Positions 21,080 through 27,826 of a DNA stretch of 28,711 bases are shown in pieces. This stretch comes from a virus. Where the stretch lies: positions 1 through 28,711 of the IMG/VR virus record IMGVR_UViG_3300011987_000012; one strand, 5' to 3'. Each line of letters begins with the position of its first letter. Position 1 is the first letter of the stretch. The notes below the pieces were generated by a model that saw nothing but the letters and a program-made list of their open reading frames with translations, made no database searches and was not told the origin of the DNA. Both the position numbers and the translations under genes were made by a program.

Positions 21080-21805
21080 ATGCTCAAGGGCATGAAGCGG
21101 TACAACGGCAAGTACAGTCCCTTCGCCGGGCTGGCCTTTGGCATGCTCTGCAACACGCCCGAAGATGACGGCGGCGCTGGTGGTGGAGGCGGCGACGCAG
21201 CCGCCCAAGCTGCTGCTGCTGCTGCTGCGGCGGCGGCCGCGGCCGCGGCCGACAAGAAGTTCACCCAGGACGACCTGACCCGCATCGCCACCGCTGAGGC
21301 CGCCAAAGGCAAACGTGCCGGCGCCGCCGAAGTCGCCGCCGAGCTCGGCATGACCGTCGCCGAAGCCAAGGCCCTCATCGCCACCGCCACCGCAGCCCAA
21401 GAGGCCGCCAAGACCGAGGCGCAGAAAGCCACCGACGCCGCGACCGCCGCCAAGACCGCAGCTGACGCGGCGACCGCGACCGCAGCGCAGACCATCCTCG
21501 CGTCCAAGGTCACCACGGCGCTGGTCATCGCAGGGATCACCCCGCAGGTCGACGGCAAGGCCAACCCGGCGCTGGCCATGGCGGTCCGCCTGGTCGACGT
21601 GCCCGCCGACGCTGACGACGCGGCGATCACCGCCGCCATCGACATCGTGAAGGCCGCCGCGCCGGCGTTCTTCGCCCCGCCCGTGCCCAAGCCTAACGGC
21701 GAACCGGCGAACGGGCCCACCAAGACCCGCGCTGCTGGCACCACGTTCGGTGCCAAAGGCGCAGCGGAAGCCGCCAAACGCTTCCCACCCGCAAAGGTCG
21801 CCTAG
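21080..21805 (+). CDS. capsid scaffold protein
   Basis: Placed at the ATG that follows GGAGG by 4 bases; an ATG 48 bases earlier in frame is less likely. The 241-residue product has a Gly-rich stretch, a run of 14 alanines (bases 21209-21250), then Ala/Lys/Glu/Thr-rich coiled-coil sequence (AEVAAELGMTVAEAKALIAT, AAQEAAKTEAQKATDAATAA) and a Pro-rich end. Such helical, low-complexity proteins between portal and capsid genes are scaffolding proteins that guide procapsid assembly. There is no protease motif. Confidence 0.85.
   Translation: MLKGMKRYNGKYSPFAGLAFGMLCNTPEDDGGAGGGGGDAAAQAAAAAAAAAAAAAADKKFTQDDLTRIATAEAAKGKRAGAAEVAAELGMTVAEAKALIATATAAQEAAKTEAQKATDAATAAKTAADAATATAAQTILASKVTTALVIAGITPQVDGKANPALAMAVRLVDVPADADDAAITAAIDIVKAAAPAFFAPPVPKPNGEPANGPTKTRAAGTTFGAKGAAEAAKRFPPAKVA
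21209..21250 (+). repeat. GCN microsatellite encoding 14 alanines
   Basis: Six consecutive GCT codons, then three GCG, then alternating GCC and GCG codons encode an uninterrupted alanine run inside the scaffold gene. The identical GCT units are prone to replication slippage in multiples of three. Confidence 0.9.
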
Positions 21806-21944
21806 ACCCCACGAACACACCACGGCCACCCCGCAGCCGCGATACGGGGGACGGGCACCACCGCCCGCAACGGTGGACGACGGCGGCACCTGAGCCCGCA
21901 CGTGCGAGCACAACCAGTTCCCTTTCGCATGTGAGGAGCAAGAC
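21806..21944 (+). other. structured leader of the decoration-protein gene
   Basis: A 139-base gap without a gene. CCACCG (21858-21863) and CGGTGG (21871-21876) form a hairpin with a 7-base loop, and GCACGTGC (21898-21905) is a perfect palindrome. The last 30 bases are less GC-rich and hold GAGGAG (21933-21938) seven bases before the GTG start. No clear -35/-10 pair. It may stabilise or regulate a highly translated message. Confidence 0.45.
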
Positions 21945-22319
21945 GTGGACATTTCTCCCGTCACCACCAGCTACACCCCGGAGGACAACTCCTGGGCAGT
22001 CTCCGCCGACTGGGTTGAGACCGTCACGGTCGACGGCGCCGTCGGCTTCGTTCCCGCGACGCACTTCCCGACCGGTGTTCTGCCGTCCGGGACCGCCCTG
22101 GGCAAGGTCACCGCGACAGGCTTCTACGGCCTGTTCGCCGCCGCAGCCGTTGACGGCACTGGCGTGTTCGTGGGCTTCACCCACGGCGACGTCACGATCA
22201 GCGCGACCAAGAAGGTCGGCGCCGCGATCGTCACCCACGGCCAGGTCAAGGAGTCCGCGCTGCCGTTCGTCGTCGACGCGTCCGCCAAGACCGACGCCCC
22301 CCTCATCCGGTTCGTCTGA
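21945..22319 (+). CDS. head decoration protein
   Basis: A 124-residue beta-rich protein with GTG start and a strong GAGGAG site. The sequence (VSADWVETVTVDGAVGFVPA, FPTGVLPSGTALGKVTATGF, VFVGFTHGDVTI, GAAIVTHGQVKESALPFVVD) resembles lambda gpD-type capsid-stabilising proteins, which trimerise on the capsid surface. Position between scaffold and major capsid gene fits. Confidence 0.82.
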   Translation: MDISPVTTSYTPEDNSWAVSADWVETVTVDGAVGFVPATHFPTGVLPSGTALGKVTATGFYGLFAAAAVDGTGVFVGFTHGDVTISATKKVGAAIVTHGQVKESALPFVVDASAKTDAPLIRFV

Positions 22320-22344
22320 CCCGGCTAGATAAGGAGAAACAGTC

Positions 22345-23370
22345 ATGCAACTTTGGGACATTGTCTCGCCGGCAGACCTCACCGTGTTCGCACGGACCCT
22401 CCCCGACGACCTGCCCGACAGCCTCAACCGGTTCCTTCCGGACCGGGTGCTTTCCGGGATCAAGTCCCGGTCGGCCAAGAAGAGCCGCCAGAACGTCACC
22501 GCCCAGTACCGGGCGTACAACGCAGCGACCCCGCTCGGGATCCGTCCCGTCACGGTCTCGCTCACCGAGGTCACGCTGCCACCTGTGGGCCAGAAGATCG
22601 CACTCACCGAGTGGGACCGTCTGCAGCTGGACGCCGCACAGAACGGTGCGTCCGCACTGGACGCCATGGTCGCCACGATCTACGACGACGTCGAGAACTC
22701 CGTGCGCGCCGTCCGCAACCGTGCCGAGCTGGCCCGGGCGTCGTTCCTGAACACCGGCAAGTTCTCCCTGGTCGCCGAGAACGGTCTGACCATCGAGGCC
22801 GACTTCGTCCTGGACGGCACCCACAAGCCGACCGCGGCGATCCTGTGGGGTGCCGCGAACGCGGTCCCGCTCTCCGACGAGCAGGCCTGGGTGCAGATCA
22901 TCAAGACCGACTCGGGCAAGGCCCCGATCGCGGCGCTCTGCTCCTCCACGGTCATCGGCAACCTGCTGCGCAACGCGGAGTACCGCGCCGCGTACTGGGG
23001 TGGCAACGCTGGCCAACAGCCGAACCTGAACCGGGCGCAGCTCAACCAGGTTCGCTCCGACAACTTCCTCCCGCCACTGGTGGAGTACGACCACCAGCTC
23101 GAGGTCGCAGGGGCGAACACCCGGCTCATCCCGACGACCAAGTTCATCCTGGTCACCGACTCGGTGGGTGAGTCCCAGTGGGGCATCACCGCTGAGGGTC
23201 TGGACTTCGCCACGACCAACGCCGTGGACTTCGTCCTGGCTGACGCGCCTGGCCTGGTCGCTTCCGCATGGAAGACCCCGGACCCGGTCACGGGTTGGAC
23301 GAAGGTCAACGCGACGTTCATGCCGGTCGCGGCCGACATCGCCGGCCTGCTTTCGGCGACGGTGCTCTGA
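22345..23370 (+). CDS. major capsid protein
   Basis: A 341-residue protein with the best ribosome-binding site here (AAGGAG, 11 bases before ATG). The pattern MQLWDIVSPADLTVFARTLP, LTEVTLPPVGQKIALTEWDR, ENSVRAVRNRAELARASFLN, VWGA-type strand region, VEYDHQLEVAGANTRLIPTT and VADIAGLLSATVL matches the E-type (lambda gpE / HK97 fold) capsid family of actinophages. No N-terminal delta domain, consistent with the separate scaffold gene. Very regular codon use suggests high expression. Confidence 0.9.
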   Translation: MQLWDIVSPADLTVFARTLPDDLPDSLNRFLPDRVLSGIKSRSAKKSRQNVTAQYRAYNAATPLGIRPVTVSLTEVTLPPVGQKIALTEWDRLQLDAAQNGASALDAMVATIYDDVENSVRAVRNRAELARASFLNTGKFSLVAENGLTIEADFVLDGTHKPTAAILWGAANAVPLSDEQAWVQIIKTDSGKAPIAALCSSTVIGNLLRNAEYRAAYWGGNAGQQPNLNRAQLNQVRSDNFLPPLVEYDHQLEVAGANTRLIPTTKFILVTDSVGESQWGITAEGLDFATTNAVDFVLADAPGLVASAWKTPDPVTGWTKVNATFMPVAADIAGLLSATVL

Positions 23371-23372
23371 TC

Positions 23373-23594
23373 GTGGCTCGTATTCGGGATGACTTGGACG
23401 GGTCGGTGTTCCTTCACGGGGCACCGGGCGGTCCGGTCATCCTGTTCGCCGGCGACGAGGTTCCGAAGGGTTCCGAGGTGGGCGCGCATCTGCTCGCCGC
23501 CGAAGAGCCCGCTGAAGCTGACAACGAGCAGGGTGGTGCCGCTGACGAATCCGGCGACCCCGCACCTGCGAAGCGGGCTGCACCCAAGGCCTAA
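23373..23594 (+). CDS. small protein after the capsid gene, 73 aa
   Basis: GTG start two bases after the capsid stop; longer in-frame possibilities lie inside the capsid gene. ARIRDDLDGSVFLHGAPGGP and VILFAGDEVPKGSEVGAHLL form a small beta domain, followed by an acidic tail (AAEEPAEADNEQGG) and a basic end. Proteins of this type after the capsid gene are common in actinophages; role unknown. Confidence 0.72.
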   Translation: MARIRDDLDGSVFLHGAPGGPVILFAGDEVPKGSEVGAHLLAAEEPAEADNEQGGAADESGDPAPAKRAAPKA

Positions 23595-23614
23595 GCGCAG
23601 TCCACACCTTGACG

Positions 23615-23657
23615 CGGCCTCGCACACCACTGACCACGAGTCGTGGGTGCGAGGCCG
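23615..23657 (+). terminator. strong hairpin after the capsid genes, possible terminator
   Basis: CGGCCTCGCAC (23615-23625) and GTGCGAGGCCG (23647-23657) are a perfect 11-bp inverted repeat; inside the loop CCACGA-G-TCGTGG extends the structure. It is followed by TTCCC, not a T-run, so it may be a factor-dependent or partial terminator, or a stability element limiting readthrough from the highly expressed capsid genes. Confidence 0.6.
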
Positions 23658-23702
23658 TTCCCACATATCAGCAAGTTCCGGCCGCGACGGAGGATACGAA
23701 TA

Positions 23703-24038
23703 ATGGCGCTCACGACGACCGACCTTGACCTGATCCGTGACGAGGTCGGCGACGCCACCCCGCCCACGGACACCACGCTGCAGGTGTATGCGGCCGCGTT
23801 GGCTGACCGGTGGCGCCTGGTCGCCCTGCGGGTGTTGAAGCGTCGCCGTGCATCTGGTGCCGGCGGGTCCGAAGCGTCCTCGTTCACCCTGACCGGAGTG
23901 CTGTCCGTGTCGAGCTCCAAGACGGACCTGGTCGCGCTCGACGCGCAGATCCTTCGCCTCGAGCAGGACGAGACCGCTGACGTGACCGGGGGCACCTCGA
24001 CCTCGACGCATCTGCGCCGGGTCACCGCCCGTGGCTGA
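23703..24038 (+). CDS. head-tail connector protein
   Basis: A 111-residue protein with GGAGG about 8 bases ahead. MALTTTDLDLIRDEVGDATP and TDTTLQVYAAALADRWRLVA are the opening helices typical of gp6/gp15-like connector proteins that extend the portal. Located just after the capsid genes as expected. The start is the ATG at 23703, leaving the hairpin upstream. Its last 8 bases overlap the next gene. Confidence 0.75.
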   Translation: MALTTTDLDLIRDEVGDATPPTDTTLQVYAAALADRWRLVALRVLKRRRASGAGGSEASSFTLTGVLSVSSSKTDLVALDAQILRLEQDETADVTGGTSTSTHLRRVTARG

Positions 24039-25023
24039 CAACCCCGGCGCCGCCACCGCGATCGCGGACTCCATCGAAGCCCTCACTGTGATCCTGCGCC
24101 GTGACCTGGAAGCGGTGTGGGCCAAGGTGAGCGCCCAGGTCGACCAGCTGGAGGCCGACTGGCCCTCGATGGGTTCGGCGGCCCGCAGACGCCGCCTCCT
24201 CGAGCTGCAGAACCACATCGGGGCACTGGCGGACTCAGCCGATGAGATCGCCGCCCGGCACGTCCTTTCCGGGGTCCGTGACGCCTACCTGCTGGGTTCG
24301 CACGCCACCGCCCTGACCGTGGGTGGTGCGGTGGCCACGACCGGGGTCGACCTGGACGCGATCACCCACCTCGCAGCTGACACCCACCAAGATCTGCTGC
24401 ACGCCACCACGCACATGCGGCAAACCACCAAGGATCTGATCCGCACGTTGGCCCGGGACCACGTCTCGGACCGGCTCTACACCGGCACACCAGCCACGCA
24501 GGCGGGCCGCGCGCTCGCCAAGGCACTCCGCGCCCAGTCGGTGGCTGCGATCATCTACAAGGACGGCTCACGCCACGGCCTGGCCTCCTACGCCGACATG
24601 GTCGTGCGCACCAAGACCGCTGAGGCCTACCAGGTGGGCGGGTTCAACCAGGCCGAGGGCCACCAGGTGAAGTTCATGGAGGTCATGGACGGGCCCAACT
24701 GCGGGTGGCTCTCTCACGACGACACCCGCCAGGCCAACGGTCTGATCCTTCCCATCGCTGAAGCACGCTCTGTTCCCATCAGCCACCCCAACTGCAGGCG
24801 CGTGACAATTCCGCGCCCGGACGTCAAGTCCCTGATCGGTGCTACACCCAAGGGCCCGCAGTTCACCGCCCAGCAGCTCAAGGATGCAGCGAGTGGCTCG
24901 GACGTGGGGTTCCGGAAAGTCGTCGACCGCAGAGGTAACGGCACGATGGCGCCGGCCGCGTCGGTGGCTCGTGGGCCCGCAGCGAAACGCCTGGCAGCGT
25001 TACAGGCACGCCGCGCAGGCTGA
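24031..25023 (+). CDS. MuF-like minor capsid protein
   Basis: GTG start overlapping the connector gene. The 330-residue protein has an N-terminal helical region (ILRRDLEAVWAKVSAQVDQL) and, from about residue 185, the Mu gpF-type core: YADMVVRTKTAEAYQVGGFN, DGPNCGWLSHDDTRQANG, ARSVPISHPNCRRVTIPRPD. In this family the conserved Cys/His/Asp residues shape a small metal or structural site; the protein is packaged with the portal. The C-terminus is basic (AAKRLAALQARRAG). No toxin domain is apparent. Confidence 0.85.
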   Translation: MADNPGAATAIADSIEALTVILRRDLEAVWAKVSAQVDQLEADWPSMGSAARRRRLLELQNHIGALADSADEIAARHVLSGVRDAYLLGSHATALTVGGAVATTGVDLDAITHLAADTHQDLLHATTHMRQTTKDLIRTLARDHVSDRLYTGTPATQAGRALAKALRAQSVAAIIYKDGSRHGLASYADMVVRTKTAEAYQVGGFNQAEGHQVKFMEVMDGPNCGWLSHDDTRQANGLILPIAEARSVPISHPNCRRVTIPRPDVKSLIGATPKGPQFTAQQLKDAASGSDVGFRKVVDRRGNGTMAPAASVARGPAAKRLAALQARRAG

Positions 25024-25048
25024 GCGTGTTATGTCGTAAGCCACGCAC

Positions 25049-25067
25049 CACACTGGCACGATGACGG
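25049..25067 (+). promoter_or_regulatory. CACACTGGCxCGAT motif before a connector gene
   Basis: CACACTGGCACGATGACGG shares its first 14 bases, with one mismatch, with 19271-19284 before the portal gene. Upstream, 25036-25051 reads GTAAGCCACGCACCAC, whose reverse complement resembles the 12750-12766 dyad. The gap 25024-25069 may therefore be a promoter or operator. Confidence 0.38.
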
Positions 25068-25069
25068 GC

Positions 25070-25474
25070 ATGCCCACAAACGAAACGCTCATCGAGACCG
25101 AGCACACCGACCCTGCCCCAGTGCTGCACCCCGTCCATGTCGAGATCGACGCCCTCGGCGCCGGCTCGCTCGAGGTAGACGGGCACGACCTGTCCAACAG
25201 GATCGCCCAGGGTGGCGTGACCATCCAGGCCGGCGACCGGCGACGCCCGACCAAGGTGTACGTCGAACTCATCGGCGGCGTGACCTACGACGGGCCCGCT
25301 GAGGTCACCATCGTCCAGGGTGCGCACGCTGTGGAGTTCCTGCAGTCGGTCAACCCTGACCACCTGGCCAAGGCTGCTCTGACGCGAGGGTTCAACCGCA
25401 ACCCGATCGAGGTCGCGCTCGAGGTCCTGATCGAGATGGCCCAAGCCGTCGAGACTGGGGAGCCGAGCGAGTGA
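25070..25474 (+). CDS. hypothetical virion-module protein, 134 aa
   Basis: I take ATG 25070 because ATG 25061 falls inside the shared regulatory motif; the choice changes three residues. The sequence (LHPVHVEIDALGAGSLEVDG, IAQGGVTIQAGDRRRPTKVY) is beta-rich, then a helical C-terminus (HAVEFLQSVNPDHLAKAALT). It is a repeated actinophage type within head-tail modules, function unknown. Stop overlaps the DUF6093 start. Confidence 0.7.
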   Translation: MPTNETLIETEHTDPAPVLHPVHVEIDALGAGSLEVDGHDLSNRIAQGGVTIQAGDRRRPTKVYVELIGGVTYDGPAEVTIVQGAHAVEFLQSVNPDHLAKAALTRGFNRNPIEVALEVLIEMAQAVETGEPSE

Positions 25475-25902
25475 ACCTCGACCTGGCGTCGGTCTTCGCC
25501 CGAGCCCAGTCCCTGGCCGAGCAGGCCATGACCACGTCCGGGACCACAGTCAAGGGCCAGCGGGGCAAGGACACGGTCATGGTGGACCCGGACACCCTCG
25601 AAGAGGTCGTCGTGGTCGCACCGGTCACCTACCCCGACGTCGTGGCCCTGCTCGTCCCCCAAGCCGGTGGGTCGAACGGGCAGCCCTACCCGGGCACGGT
25701 GCGCTCCGACACCAACTGGCGTCTCCTGCTGCCGGTTGCGGTCACCAACGTCCTGATCGGTGACGTGTGGACTGTGCTGACCTGCCGTGACCCGAGGCTC
25801 GCCGTGGCCCGCCAGTTCGTCATCAAGGCCATCCCCGACAGCTCAGCGGGTGCGATCCGTGACCTGACCGTCGTCGCGTTCCCTGAGACCGGGCAGGTCT
25901 GA
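25471..25902 (+). CDS. DUF6093 family head-tail protein
   Basis: GTG start coupled to the previous gene (GTGA). A 143-residue product with KGQRGKDTVMVDPDTLEEVV and VTYPDVVALLVPQAGGSNGQ, then LLLPVAVTNVLIGDVWTVLT; this resembles DUF6093, a head-tail connector/stopper-like family of actinophages. Position before the tail genes agrees. The precise role is not established. Confidence 0.75.
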   Translation: MNLDLASVFARAQSLAEQAMTTSGTTVKGQRGKDTVMVDPDTLEEVVVVAPVTYPDVVALLVPQAGGSNGQPYPGTVRSDTNWRLLLPVAVTNVLIGDVWTVLTCRDPRLAVARQFVIKAIPDSSAGAIRDLTVVAFPETGQV

Positions 25903-26297
25903 TGGCGATGATGGCTGAAAAAGAGCGCGAAATTATGCCGAATAATATTCCGGCCTCAGTCCGCATCGGGGCCGTGACCTACACGGTGACCATCGACCCC
26001 GACACCTGGTTGCGCTACGAGCACGAGGCCCAGTCCAAGGGCTACTACGGCCATACCGAGCACCGCACGGCCACGATCCTCATCAACCCCGAGGCGACGC
26101 CCGACGTAGCACGCCTGACCCTCTGGCACGAGATCCAGCACGCACTGTGCGAAACCACGATGGGCTCGCCTGACTGGCTCAACATCGGCGAAACCAAGGT
26201 CGACCGCGAGGAAGCGGTCATCCGTGCGTTCGAGTCACCCACCCTGCTCGTGCTGCGTGACAACCCCGACCTCGTCGACTACCTGACTGCACGCTGA
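25902..26297 (+). CDS. HExxH metalloprotein in the head-tail module
   Basis: A 131-residue protein with LWHEIQHALCE at about residues 74-84, the HExxH zinc signature, plus possible third ligands E99 or E106-type acids further on. It resembles small ImmA/IrrE-, SprT- or minigluzincin-like metallopeptidases. Beta strands VRIGAVTYTVTIDPDTW and ATILINPEA precede the active-site helix. The first 60 bases are unusually A/T-rich with rare codons (AAA, ATT, AAT). ATG 25935 is an alternative start. The role may be processing of a virion protein, or attack on a host protein. Confidence 0.75.
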   Translation: MAMMAEKEREIMPNNIPASVRIGAVTYTVTIDPDTWLRYEHEAQSKGYYGHTEHRTATILINPEATPDVARLTLWHEIQHALCETTMGSPDWLNIGETKVDREEAVIRAFESPTLLVLRDNPDLVDYLTAR

Positions 26298-26785
26298 TGG
26301 CTTCCGAATTGGCCGTTGAGGTGTCCTTCACCGGGACCCTGATCGACCTCGAAGAGGTCGGCCACCAGGTCGGCCAAGCCATGGAGACCACGATCCGCGA
26401 GTACGGCATGCACCTGCAGAACGAGGTGCGGATCAACGCGACCACCGGCTATCACAAGCCCGGCCGCCCGCACATCCCCGGTACAGGTCCGGGCCCGAAC
26501 CGCGCCACCGGTGACTACGTCCGCTCCATCAGCCTGTCGTTCAGCTCGGGCACCCTTAATGGTGAGCGCTCAGTGGACGCTGACGTGTATACGAACTCGT
26601 TACAGGGCAACCGCCTGGAGTACGGGTTCGTCGGCGTCGACTCTATTGGGCGCGTGTACAAGCAGTCGGCGTTCCCGCACTGGGGACCAGCCGCGGACAC
26701 CATCGAACCGGCATACCAGGCCGCGGCCGTCGACGCGGTCGAGGGCGTCCTGGCCCGTGTGAGAGGAAGTGCCACCAATGGTTGA
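26297..26785 (+). CDS. HK97 gp10-like head-tail/tail completion protein
   Basis: TGATG overlap. The 162 residues have EEVGHQVGQAMETTIREYGM near the start, INATTGYHKPGRPHIPGTGP with the GRPH pattern, ATGDYVRSIS, and GNRLEYGFVGVDSIGRVYKQ, PHWGPA; these are typical of HK97 gp10 family proteins that sit at the head-tail joint. The downstream tail terminator gene agrees. Confidence 0.85.
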   Translation: MASELAVEVSFTGTLIDLEEVGHQVGQAMETTIREYGMHLQNEVRINATTGYHKPGRPHIPGTGPGPNRATGDYVRSISLSFSSGTLNGERSVDADVYTNSLQGNRLEYGFVGVDSIGRVYKQSAFPHWGPAADTIEPAYQAAAVDAVEGVLARVRGSATNG

Positions 26786-27224
26786 CCCGATCTGGCAGCC
26801 CAGTGTTGTCGTGGCCGAGCTGAAGACGTGGCTGGGCACGGTCCTGCCTGCGACGGTGGGCAGTAAGCCGTTGACGATGTGGCAGGACACCCCGCCACCT
26901 GAGACGCTCCTGCCGTTCGTGGTGTGCTCGGCGCTGCCCGGGTCCACCCCTGTCGCAGCTGCGGCCGTGTCGGACTACCACGACATCCTGTACCTGCAGC
27001 TGGGTATCCAGGCCCTGTGTGCCACGGAGACCGAGGCCCGGGCCCTGTTTGACATCATCCGCCTGAAGGTCGCAGCCCGGGCCCGCGTCGGGTACGTCAC
27101 ACCCATGGCCCTGACCACGGCGCGAGTCATGACCCGCAAGGCCAACTACGACGGCGCCCCCGACTTGGTCGGTGGGCTGTGGCAGCAGTTCGAGACGTTC
27201 GAGATCACCTACCAACGCCCCTGA
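26778..27224 (+). CDS. tail terminator protein
   Basis: The start is ATG 26778, eight bases after AGAGGAAG; GTG 26769 is an alternative. The 148-residue product (MVDPIWQPSVVVAELKTWLG, PFVVCSALPGSTPVAAAAVS, YLQLGIQALCATETEARALF, QFETFEITYQRP) matches the small alpha/beta tail terminator/completion proteins that follow gp10. It overlaps the previous gene by 8 bases. Confidence 0.8.
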   Translation: MVDPIWQPSVVVAELKTWLGTVLPATVGSKPLTMWQDTPPPETLLPFVVCSALPGSTPVAAAAVSDYHDILYLQLGIQALCATETEARALFDIIRLKVAARARVGYVTPMALTTARVMTRKANYDGAPDLVGGLWQQFETFEITYQRP

Positions 27225-27238
27225 AGGAGCACCCCACC

Positions 27239-27469
27239 ATGAGCATCACAGCCAAGATCAAGGTCACCGGCAAGACTCCCGTCACCGACGGACAGACGAC
27301 CCTCAACTTCCTCCCCGACTACCTCACCGACGAGGGCAAGGCCCAGAACAAGGAATGGGCTAAGTACACCCCTTGCCTCCAACTCTCGATGACGGTGCTC
27401 GACTCCGTCGCCGAGCAATTCGAGCTCGGGCAGCCGTTCACTCTGACTTTCACCCCCGAGCCCACCTGA
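27239..27469 (+). CDS. small tail-region protein, 76 aa
   Basis: The ATG is preceded by GAAGGAG (spacing about 9). MSITAKIKVTGKTPVTDGQT and LNFLPDYLTDEGKAQNKEWA are visible, then CLQLSMTVLDSVAEQFELGQ; a beta-rich small protein. It lies between the tail terminator and a copy of the 46-bp element. Function unknown; possibly a tail accessory protein. Confidence 0.72.
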   Translation: MSITAKIKVTGKTPVTDGQTTLNFLPDYLTDEGKAQNKEWAKYTPCLQLSMTVLDSVAEQFELGQPFTLTFTPEPT

Positions 27470-27471
27470 CC

Positions 27472-27508
27472 TGTCCCGCTATCGTGGCGTGTCGCACTCC
27501 ACGGGACA
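27472..27508 (+). terminator. inverted repeat overlapping the 46-bp element, possible terminator
   Basis: TGTCCCG (27472-27478) can pair with CGGGACA (27502-27508), and CGTGG (27483-27487) with CCACG (27499-27503), competing for the same bases. The first repeat begins three bases after the upstream stop, so a terminator or processing hairpin is possible. No T-run follows. Confidence 0.35.
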
Positions 27509-27528
27509 CACTCGCGCTCTAGCGTGAG
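27483..27528 (+). repeat. 46-bp intergenic element, copy 2
   Basis: CGTGGCGTGTCGCAC... to TCTAGCGTGAG, 42/46 identical to 20969-21014 after the portal gene; all four differences are A/G changes. It also holds the TAGCGT hexamer near its end (27520-27525). Its location between two tail genes, again just after a stop codon, argues against chance. Confidence 0.75.
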
Positions 27529-27582
27529 GTTTTGAGAGCGGACCGCGCCCTCCCAGCACCACCGAACCACGCGGACGACGGC

Positions 27583-27631
27583 GTACTCCGAGATCGGGGC
27601 CGTGGCTGAGACCGGCCCACCACGGGAGTAC
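27583..27631 (+). promoter_or_regulatory. nested hairpin covering a ribosome-binding site
   Basis: GTACTC (27583-27588) pairs with GAGTAC (27626-27631) and CCGTGG (27600-27605) with CCACGG (27620-27625), giving two adjacent stems with a left bulge. The GGGAG ribosome-binding site (27624-27628) of the gene at 27634 would be inside. It may act as a translational switch. Confidence 0.45.
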
Positions 27632-27633
27632 CC

Positions 27634-27825
27634 ATGAGCACCGTCGTCATGACGAACCCTTCGCTTGCAGGCGAAGAGCGCGCCGTCACCACCACCGAAG
27701 CCTTCGAGCAGGTCTGGTCCGACAAGGGCTGGGTCATCGTCACAGACGAGCCCGCCGTCGAGGCACTGAAGTTCCCAAGCCCGCCCAAGGCACCCATCGT
27801 GACCGATCCCAAGATCGGAGCCTGA
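27634..27825 (+). CDS. small protein before the major tail gene, 63 aa
   Basis: ATG five bases after GGGAG, itself in a hairpin. The protein (ERAVTTTEAFEQVWSDKGWV, then ALKFPSPPKAPIVTDPKIGA) has an acidic helix and a Pro-rich end. 'AFEQVWSDKGWVIV' is a recurring motif of small actinophage proteins next to tail tube genes. Role unknown. One base separates it from the next ATG. Confidence 0.72.
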   Translation: MSTVVMTNPSLAGEERAVTTTEAFEQVWSDKGWVIVTDEPAVEALKFPSPPKAPIVTDPKIGA

Positions 27826-27826
27826 C

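Noticed and set aside
21018-21095. A 25-codon frame upstream of and overlapping the scaffold start.
   Set aside because: No ribosome-binding site seen and no support beyond an ATG; possible leader peptide but not claimable.
22303-23424. Minus-strand frame of 373 codons opposite the major capsid gene.
   Set aside because: Shadow of the capsid reading frame; no ribosome-binding site or recognisable product.
24031-25023. MuF-like protein checked for a C-terminal polymorphic-toxin domain.
   Set aside because: The C-terminus after the MuF core is short, basic and without a recognisable toxin motif, and no immunity-like gene follows.
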